Assembly: GCA_035380245.1 (NCBI GenBank)
Contig: DAOSXA010000001.1
Location: 1,122,716 to 1,186,715 of the forward strand
Length of the DNA: 64,000 nucleotides
Direction: 5' to 3'
DNA from: Candidatus Zixiibacteriota bacterium
Lineage (GTDB): Bacteria; Zixibacteria; MSB-5A5; GN15; FEB-12
Shown here: positions 58,170 to 64,000 of the stretch, piece by piece
Layout of the letters: the number at the start of each line of letters is the position of its first letter
How positions within the stretch are numbered: position 1 is the stretch's first letter
The notes under the pieces: generated by a model
Told to the model about the DNA's origin: nothing
The model's database searches: none
The model's input: only the letters and a program-made list of their open reading frames with translations
Program-made: the position numbers and the translations under genes

Positions 58170-59078
58170 ATGAGCGATCGACCACAGGGAATAGTGGTGG
58201 CGACACGCGGGCGCTTATTTGAGGTCCGTCTGGATGACGGACGTCGAGTGATGTCCGAAGTCCGCCAGAAAGTCAAGACGGAAGCGGATCAGACCACGCC
58301 GGTTGCAGTAGGCGACAATATCGTCGTTATGCTGACCGGCGACGGCCGCGCTGTTATCGAGCAGGTTCTCCCGCGCGATACCGAATTTTCACGCCCGGCC
58401 AAAGGCGGCGAGGGGAAAAAGCAGGTGATTGCGGCCAATCTGGGGCAATTGGCGGCAGTTGCATCGATTAAATCGCCCGAGTTGAAAACCGGTCTGATTG
58501 ACCGGTTCCTGGTTGCGGCGTACATGGGTAATCTCTCACCGATTGTCATTCTCAACAAAATTGATCTGGGCTGGGAAGAGGAATTCGAGCAGATCGCGGA
58601 GGCTTACAACAAGATCGATATCCCGGTATTCTGTGTTTCCGGCAAAACCGGTCTTGGCATGGAAGATCTTAGACGCGGCCTGGCCGATAAACGAACCTTG
58701 TTTGCCGGTCATAGCGGAGTTGGTAAATCGACTTTGCTCAACTCCCTGGTCCCGGGGCTTAACCTGAAAACACTCAATGTCTCAGCCTATTCCAATCGGG
58801 GGCGTCACGCTACGACTCATATCGAATTGTTTGAACTGCCGTTCGGCGGTTATGTGGTCGATTCTCCCGGTCTTAAAGTCATGGGGCTTTGGGACATCAC
58901 GCGCGAGGATTTGCCGCATTATTACCCCGATTTCGAGCCTTTTGTCGGAGATTGCCGTTTTCAGCCGTGCAGCCACACGCATGAACCGGGGTGTGGTGTC
59001 AAAGAAGCCGTGGACAAAGGAGAAATCAGTTTGTTCCGGTATAACAATTACTGTTCGATAGCAGAGTCACTCGAATAA
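58170..59078 (+). CDS. rsgA: Ribosome small subunit-dependent GTPase A
   Basis: A 302-residue circularly permuted GTPase for 30S subunit maturation. An OB-fold (GIVVATRGRLFEVRL) precedes the G motifs in permuted order: NKID (G4), then GHSGVGKSTLLN (G1), the switch region and DSPGLK (G3). The C-terminal zinc knuckle is C-x5-C-x-H-x5-C in CRFQPCSHTHEPGC. All elements are intact. The start is ATG at 58170, 57 bases after the peptidase gene. Confidence 0.96.
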   Translation: MSDRPQGIVVATRGRLFEVRLDDGRRVMSEVRQKVKTEADQTTPVAVGDNIVVMLTGDGRAVIEQVLPRDTEFSRPAKGGEGKKQVIAANLGQLAAVASIKSPELKTGLIDRFLVAAYMGNLSPIVILNKIDLGWEEEFEQIAEAYNKIDIPVFCVSGKTGLGMEDLRRGLADKRTLFAGHSGVGKSTLLNSLVPGLNLKTLNVSAYSNRGRHATTHIELFELPFGGYVVDSPGLKVMGLWDITREDLPHYYPDFEPFVGDCRFQPCSHTHEPGCGVKEAVDKGEISLFRYNNYCSIAESLE

Positions 59079-59136
59079 CTCAATCGAGCCGGTAAGTTAA
59101 TAATCTGTCGACATTTACCGATAATAGGAACAGAAT

Positions 59137-60039
59137 ATGGCAGCTAAAAATATAGAATTCAGAGTTGGCGTTATTATCCTGATAGGGATCGCCCTGATCG
59201 CGGTTTCGCTTTATTGGCTTCAGGGGTACAAACTGGAGCAGAACGCCCATCGTATTATGGTTCGGTTCGACGATGTCGGCACCCTGTCGGTTGGAGACAA
59301 GGTGACTGTTTCCGGCGTCAATAAAGGCAAGGTCAACGGACTTACCCTGCTGCAGGGAGGTGTCGAGGTTGAGTTGTTGGTTCATCGCGATGTCATTCTT
59401 CGTAAGGATGCGGTGATCGTAATCAAGAACCTGGGTTTGATGGGGGAACGGTTCGTGGCGATCACTCCCGGTCGATCGGAGGAGCCGTTCGATTTCGACC
59501 AGATCCATGAAGGCCAATACGACACCGGTTTGCCGGAAGTGATGGGATTGATGGGCGAGATGATCGGTGAGTTACGCGAATTGGTCGGCACTTTCAAGAA
59601 GAGTGTCGGCGATGGATCGACGCTGGATAAATTTCATACCACGATAGATAATCTGGAGCAGGTGTCACGATCGTTGGCGACGTACATGGATCGCAACGAA
59701 GCTAAAATGAACGAAACGGCGGTGAACCTGCGTGATGCCTCGCGTAAGATCAATCAACTCCTGAACGATAATGGTTCGCGCGTGGATTCCACCGCGATTC
59801 GCTTTGATCGCGCCTCGCAACGGATCGAGATGCTGGTCTATCAATTGGATACGCTGGCCATGTCGGCGCGGGAGTTTGCCGACGGCCTCAACAATCCCGA
59901 CGGCACCATGCGGCTGCTTATGGATGACCGCCGGTTGTACGATGACCTCCGCCGCACGGCGGATAATATCGATGATCTCGTGACCGATATTCGCGCCAAT
60001 CCGCGCAAGTACATCAACCTGAAACTGGAGCTATTTTAA
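59137..60039 (+). CDS. MlaD/MCE-family lipid-transport protein
   Basis: A 300-residue protein with one N-terminal membrane anchor (VGVIILIGIALIAVSLYWL) and an MCE domain (about 40-120; VRFDDVGTLSVGDKVTVSGV followed by NKGKVNGL, and LMGERFVAITPG). A long periplasmic helical tail follows. MCE proteins form hexameric lipid-binding rings between inner and outer membranes. The usual MlaE permease and MlaF ATPase partners are not adjacent, so they must lie elsewhere. It is followed after four bases by the GH57 gene. Confidence 0.92.
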   Translation: MAAKNIEFRVGVIILIGIALIAVSLYWLQGYKLEQNAHRIMVRFDDVGTLSVGDKVTVSGVNKGKVNGLTLLQGGVEVELLVHRDVILRKDAVIVIKNLGLMGERFVAITPGRSEEPFDFDQIHEGQYDTGLPEVMGLMGEMIGELRELVGTFKKSVGDGSTLDKFHTTIDNLEQVSRSLATYMDRNEAKMNETAVNLRDASRKINQLLNDNGSRVDSTAIRFDRASQRIEMLVYQLDTLAMSAREFADGLNNPDGTMRLLMDDRRLYDDLRRTADNIDDLVTDIRANPRKYINLKLELF

Positions 60040-60043
60040 TAGT

Positions 60044-62233
60044 ATGGCCAAGTTCAAGTTAGCTTTCGGGCTGCACAATCATCAGCCGGTGGGCAATTTC
60101 GAAGCGGTTTTCGAAGAAGCGCACCAGAAAGCCTATCAGTCGTTCATAGACCTGGTTCGGCAGCATGAACATCTGCGTTTTTCGCTGCATCAGTCCGGGA
60201 TTCTCTGGCGCTGGCAGGAACGTGCCCATCCCGATTATTTCCAGCAGGTGGGTGATCTGGTTGATGCCGGACGGATCGAACTGATGACCGGTGGTTTTTA
60301 TGAGCCGATCCTGATCTCCGTTCCGGAACGAGACGCTCTCGGTCAGATAGATATGCTCAATCGCTATATCGCCGACCATTTCGAGGTTAAGCCAACAGGA
60401 CTCTGGTTGACCGAGCGCATCTGGGAGCCGCATCTTCCACGGTTGCTGGCCGATGCGGGAGTTAAATATCTGCCGATTGACGATACTCATTTCCTCTATG
60501 CCGGTTTCGAGAACGGTCAGTTGACCGGTCCGTACATTACCGAGTCGGAAGGCTCGGCTGTAACACTTCTACCTATCCAGAAGAAACTTCGCTATCTGAT
60601 CCCGTTCGGCAAAGTCGAGGAAGTTATTGCCGAATTGCGCAATCAGGCGGAGCGGAATCCGGGCGGTTTGGCGGTTTATGCCGACGACGGAGAGAAGTTC
60701 GGTGTCTGGCCAAAAACATATGAGCATTGTTATCAGGATCAATGGCTGAATAACTTTTTCCAGGCGATTGCCGAAAACAGCGACTGGCTGGAGTTGATCC
60801 CTCTTTCCGAGGCCGCAGCGTTACCCCCGGTCGGTCGAGCCTATTTGCCGACAGCCTCTTATGCTGAGATGTTACAATGGGCGCTCCCGCCGATAGCTTT
60901 CCTCGAATACGAACAGTTCGAGCGGTGGCTCAAGAAGGAAGACCGGCTGACTCAATACGGACGGTTCGTGCGCGGAGGTCACTGGCGTGGGTTCCTGGCC
61001 AAGTACGATGAATCCAATCTGATGCATAAAAAGATGCTCGATGTATCCGAACATCTGACTCAGGTAGAGCAGGAGTTCCATAACGAAGCGGATGTCGTTG
61101 CGGCTCGTGATCGACTCTACGCCGGTCAGTGCAACTGCCCTTACTGGCATGGGGTTTTTGGCGGTCTTTATTTGCCCCACATTCGCCAGGCGGTCTATTC
61201 CAGCTTGATACGGGCCGATCGGATTTTGAATCAGGTTGAAGGGATCGAAGGCATCAATGTGGAGACGCGCGACTACGATTTTGACGGCTACGAAGAAGTG
61301 GTGGTCAAGACGTCCGAATTGAACGGCGTGATTAAGCCGAGTCGGGGTGGTAGTCTGCTCGATCTGTCGCTCAACCGTCATGATTTCTCAATCACCGATA
61401 CCCTTACACGTCGTCGTGAAGGTTATCACCTCAAGCTCGACCAGGCGGTAGTCGAGTCGGCTTCCGATTCGAAAACTGAGACGGGAGATTCCACCGCCTC
61501 CATTCACGATCTGGTGTTGGCCAAGGAAGACGGTTTGAAGAAATTCCTGGTCGAGGATTGGTATCTCAAGCGCTGTTTCATCGACCATTTCTTGACGGCC
61601 GACGTCAACCTTGAGAAATTCATGTATGCCAAATACGGTGAAGAAGGTGATTTCATCGTTGAGCCCTATGAATGTGTCGTTGAAGACGATGGCGGACGCG
61701 TTGAACTAGTACGTGAAGGACATCTCTGGCGACCCGAGGGCGTAATTCCTATTCGAGTAAACAAATCGTTCCAATTCATCCCCGGTTCTCCCGTGATCCA
61801 GGTGCAATACCGCCTGGAACGCCTCGTGGATTATGATATTGAGGTCCGTTTTGCCGTGGAAAACAATTTCACTTTCCAGGCGGGACACGCCGAAGACCGC
61901 TATATCGAAATTGACGACCACCGTCCCGATGAATCATTCCTCGATTCAATCGGAGGACATGGTCTTTGTCGAGCGGTCGCTCTGGTTGATGAATATCGCG
62001 GTCTGGCCGTGCGCCTGTATTCCGATCAACCGGGAGAGGTTTGGCACCATCCGATTTTCACGGTATCGCTTTCCGAAGGCGGATTCGAGAAAGTGTACCA
62101 GGGAACGACATTGATGAATTTGTATCATATTCGATTGGGGCATGAACCGGCCGTGCTGAACCTGAGTCTTTATGCCGGAGCGCTGGCTGAGAAACCGACC
62201 GGCAGTCTGGCCGGCAGTGCTGCCCGGAGTTGA
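60044..62233 (+). CDS. GH57 4-alpha-glucanotransferase/alpha-amylase
   Basis: A 729-residue glycoside hydrolase family 57 enzyme. The N-terminus has the family motif HNHQPVGNF; the catalytic nucleophile is Glu 124 in WLTERIWEP and the acid/base Asp 214 in YADDGEKFG, the same spacing as in the Thermococcus litoralis 4-alpha-glucanotransferase. The C-terminal half is the beta-rich region typical of this subfamily. It disproportionates maltodextrins or handles glycogen-like glucan. There is no signal peptide, so it acts in the cytoplasm. It begins four bases after the MCE gene stop. Confidence 0.93.
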   Translation: MAKFKLAFGLHNHQPVGNFEAVFEEAHQKAYQSFIDLVRQHEHLRFSLHQSGILWRWQERAHPDYFQQVGDLVDAGRIELMTGGFYEPILISVPERDALGQIDMLNRYIADHFEVKPTGLWLTERIWEPHLPRLLADAGVKYLPIDDTHFLYAGFENGQLTGPYITESEGSAVTLLPIQKKLRYLIPFGKVEEVIAELRNQAERNPGGLAVYADDGEKFGVWPKTYEHCYQDQWLNNFFQAIAENSDWLELIPLSEAAALPPVGRAYLPTASYAEMLQWALPPIAFLEYEQFERWLKKEDRLTQYGRFVRGGHWRGFLAKYDESNLMHKKMLDVSEHLTQVEQEFHNEADVVAARDRLYAGQCNCPYWHGVFGGLYLPHIRQAVYSSLIRADRILNQVEGIEGINVETRDYDFDGYEEVVVKTSELNGVIKPSRGGSLLDLSLNRHDFSITDTLTRRREGYHLKLDQAVVESASDSKTETGDSTASIHDLVLAKEDGLKKFLVEDWYLKRCFIDHFLTADVNLEKFMYAKYGEEGDFIVEPYECVVEDDGGRVELVREGHLWRPEGVIPIRVNKSFQFIPGSPVIQVQYRLERLVDYDIEVRFAVENNFTFQAGHAEDRYIEIDDHRPDESFLDSIGGHGLCRAVALVDEYRGLAVRLYSDQPGEVWHHPIFTVSLSEGGFEKVYQGTTLMNLYHIRLGHEPAVLNLSLYAGALAEKPTGSLAGSAARS

Positions 62234-62308
62234 TACGGATTTACCGCTGAACATGACGACCGGGATATTTCCATTGGCAAACGATCCCGGTCGACCTATC
62301 TTCCGAGC

Positions 62309-63049
62309 ATGATTAATGAAATCGTTGACATCATGATGCGCAGCCGCGGGGTGGCGGTACTTACCGGGGCCGGTATTTCGGCCGAATCCGGAGTGCCGAC
62401 TTTTCGCGGCAAGGAAGGCCTTTGGGGGAAATTCAGCCCGGACGAACTGGCAACGATGAATGCCTTCATGGCCAATCCGAAAATCGTCTGGGAATGGTAT
62501 AATTGGCGGCGAAACCTGATCGGTGAAGTGAAGCCGAATCCGGGTCATTACGCTCTGGCTGAATTCGAGAAGCTGCTGGATCGGTTCACCCTGATTACTC
62601 AGAATGTCGATGGTTTGCACCGTCTGGCCGGATCAAAAAATATCCTGGAATTGCACGGCAACATCATGCGCAACAAATGCCTTAAATGCGGCAGACATGC
62701 GCCTGATGATATCGATATCGACCCGGATAATATACCGGTCTGCAGCTATTGCGGCGGACAACTGCGACCGGATGTAGTCTGGTTCGGAGAGATGCTCGAT
62801 CCGGATGTCATAGCCGGAGCTTTTGAAGCCGCCGAGACCTGTGATTTATTCTTATCGGTAGGCACTTCGGCCGTTGTCCACCCGGCCGCGAGTCTTCCCG
62901 TGGCAGCTGTCCAGCGTGGGGCGACTCTGGTGGAGATTAACCCGGATCGTACTCCGCTGACCGATTATGCCGATTTCTATGTGCCTTCAGCCTCGGGAGT
63001 GTTTCTCCCCAAACTGCTGGAAGCTTACCGGGAACGAACTAACTCCTGA
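62309..63049 (+). CDS. cobB: NAD-dependent protein deacylase (sirtuin, class III type)
   Basis: A 246-residue SIR2 enzyme. The NAD motif GAGISAESGVPTFRG, the TQNVDGLH segment, catalytic His 116 (LELHGN) and the zinc site Cys 124/127/145/148 are all visible. Tyr 64 and Arg 67 in the WEWYNWRR segment match the Tyr-x-x-Arg pair that lets class III sirtuins accept succinyl- and malonyl-lysine. It therefore probably removes acidic acyl groups as well as acetyl. It lies 75 bases after the GH57 gene. Confidence 0.95.
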   Translation: MINEIVDIMMRSRGVAVLTGAGISAESGVPTFRGKEGLWGKFSPDELATMNAFMANPKIVWEWYNWRRNLIGEVKPNPGHYALAEFEKLLDRFTLITQNVDGLHRLAGSKNILELHGNIMRNKCLKCGRHAPDDIDIDPDNIPVCSYCGGQLRPDVVWFGEMLDPDVIAGAFEAAETCDLFLSVGTSAVVHPAASLPVAAVQRGATLVEINPDRTPLTDYADFYVPSASGVFLPKLLEAYRERTNS

Positions 63050-63106
63050 CGACGGAAACGCCGACGCCGGAGACCGGTATAATAAGCGGGACGAACGAAA
63101 GGTACT

Positions 63107-64000
63107 TTGAGCGGACTCAGGCACAATATAAGAACCCTGGCGACTCTGCTGGCGCTGATCCTGGTGCCGGTCGTGCTGGGTAGTTGCGTTTACTACAACA
63201 CATTTCATAACGCCCGAAAAGCTTTCAATTCGGCGGAGAGCGCCCGCAAAGACTCCGGAGGACGGGGTCGAGGCAATATCAGTGAATACCGGCGAGCTAT
63301 CGAGAAATCGCTCAAGGTGGTCGAGAAGCACCCCAATTCAAAATACTACGATGATGCTCTCTATGTGCTGACGGTCAGTTATTTCTGGACCGATGAGTAT
63401 GCTAAATCGGAACGCCGCGCCCGTGAGTTGCTGGCCAACTATCCCAATTCGAAATACACTCGCGATGCGACGCTTTACATGGCCAAGGCCAAGCTGGAAT
63501 TGACCGATCGTGAGGATGCCATGGTCATTTTTCAGGACATCTTCAACGGCAAGTATGATAAAGAATTCAAAGCCGAAGCGGCTCTGGCGCTCGGAACATT
63601 TTATTACGACAACGCCGAATACGAAAATGCCGATCCCTACCTGTTGGCTCTGCGTGATTCTCTCGGATCGGAAATCGACGCTCGTATGGCGCAGCTTTAT
63701 CTGGCCAACGGCCTGTTTGAGAGATATCGGTTTGCCGAGGCGCTAAGTGCTTATTTACAGCTTCTCGGGATGGATCCTAACACCAACGATCGCTACACGG
63801 CTCTGTACCAGGCTGCCGAGTGTTCCTATCGGTTGCAACGGATCCATGTGGGGCAGGATTATCTCAAAACGCTTATGGATGATGACCTTTACTACGACTC
63901 GACCGCCGTTCTGCGTTTGAAGGTAGCCGAAGGATACGAGCTGAAAGAAGAGCTCGATGCCGCTGAGGATCTGTATCGCGAATTGACCGACGAAGACATC
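63107..64000 (+). CDS. TPR outer-membrane lipoprotein, BamD/YbgF-like (partial, 3' end outside window)
   Basis: An open frame of 298 codons runs off the window. It starts at TTG 63107, four bases after AAAGG; no ATG fits better. A signal peptide with hydrophobic core LATLLALILVPVVL ends in LGSC, a lipobox-like site. The mature part shows tetratricopeptide-type repeats (VVEKHPNSKYYDDALYVLTV, ARELLANYPNSKYTRDATLY), as in BamD and related lipoproteins of the outer-membrane assembly machinery. The exact role cannot be fixed without the C-terminus. Confidence 0.8.
   Translation, partial: MSGLRHNIRTLATLLALILVPVVLGSCVYYNTFHNARKAFNSAESARKDSGGRGRGNISEYRRAIEKSLKVVEKHPNSKYYDDALYVLTVSYFWTDEYAKSERRARELLANYPNSKYTRDATLYMAKAKLELTDREDAMVIFQDIFNGKYDKEFKAEAALALGTFYYDNAEYENADPYLLALRDSLGSEIDARMAQLYLANGLFERYRFAEALSAYLQLLGMDPNTNDRYTALYQAAECSYRLQRIHVGQDYLKTLMDDDLYYDSTAVLRLKVAEGYELKEELDAAEDLYRELTDEDI

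Overview
The window looks like chromosomal DNA of a free-living, Gram-negative, heterotrophic bacterium of about 55-57% GC. Outer-membrane style proteins (an OmpA-type protein with calcium-binding repeats, several lipoproteins, an MCE/MlaD protein) sit beside secreted proteases that end in dockerin-like calcium-loop pairs of the form GDxNxDG...DLVYLVxYMF. That protein style, with TPR, CHAT and FN3 proteins, resembles candidate phylum Zixibacteria and neighbouring FCB-type lineages. This placement is an inference; no rRNA or tRNA gene was seen.

Layout. 1-5.8 kb: F1Fo ATP synthase operon (atpE end, F, H, A, G, D, C), closed by a strong terminator. 5.9-13.3 kb, minus strand: a small basic DNA-binding protein, then the classic yceD-rpmF-plsX-fabH-fabD-fabG-acpP-fabF-rnc cluster. 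13.6-15 kb: a small STAS-like protein and an etfB without etfA. 16-22.8 kb: a large exported protein of unknown function, a heterodimeric ABC exporter and an inositol-phosphatase family enzyme. 22.9-29.7 kb: a GIY-YIG-like protein, an FN3 lipoprotein with a recent internal duplication, then glmM-glmS for UDP-GlcNAc precursor supply. 30-40 kb: scattered genes (MscS channel, methyltransferase, OmpA/TSP3 protein, acyl-CoA dehydrogenase, enoyl-CoA hydratase, two GNATs, a LysE-type exporter, an LRR lipoprotein).

40.8-48.6 kb, minus strand, is a signalling block: TPR-HD-GYP, a second TPR protein, a lipoprotein, a sigma-54 activator and a methyl-accepting receptor with a zinc-binding CZB domain. 49-54.4 kb, plus strand, is the most unusual part: an ECF-like sigma factor, a putative anti-sigma/beta-sandwich protein, a TPR-CHAT protein (caspase-fold, His and Cys both present) and a secreted subtilase with a dockerin-like tail. 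They are tightly packed and look like one regulated, two-protease module. 54.6-64 kb: zinc-ribbon protein, a candidate small RNA, a large M28 peptidase, rsgA, an MCE protein, a GH57 glucanotransferase, a sirtuin and a truncated TPR lipoprotein.

A second theme is intergenic. Islands at about 15.05-15.90, 29.72-30.25, 37.23-37.48, 38.74-38.97 and 40.50-40.75 kb are mosaics of the same few palindromic elements in changing order and orientation. Several elements keep their base pairing although the stem sequences differ between copies. This suggests that a folded RNA or single-stranded DNA form is what is maintained. All comparisons were made by eye.
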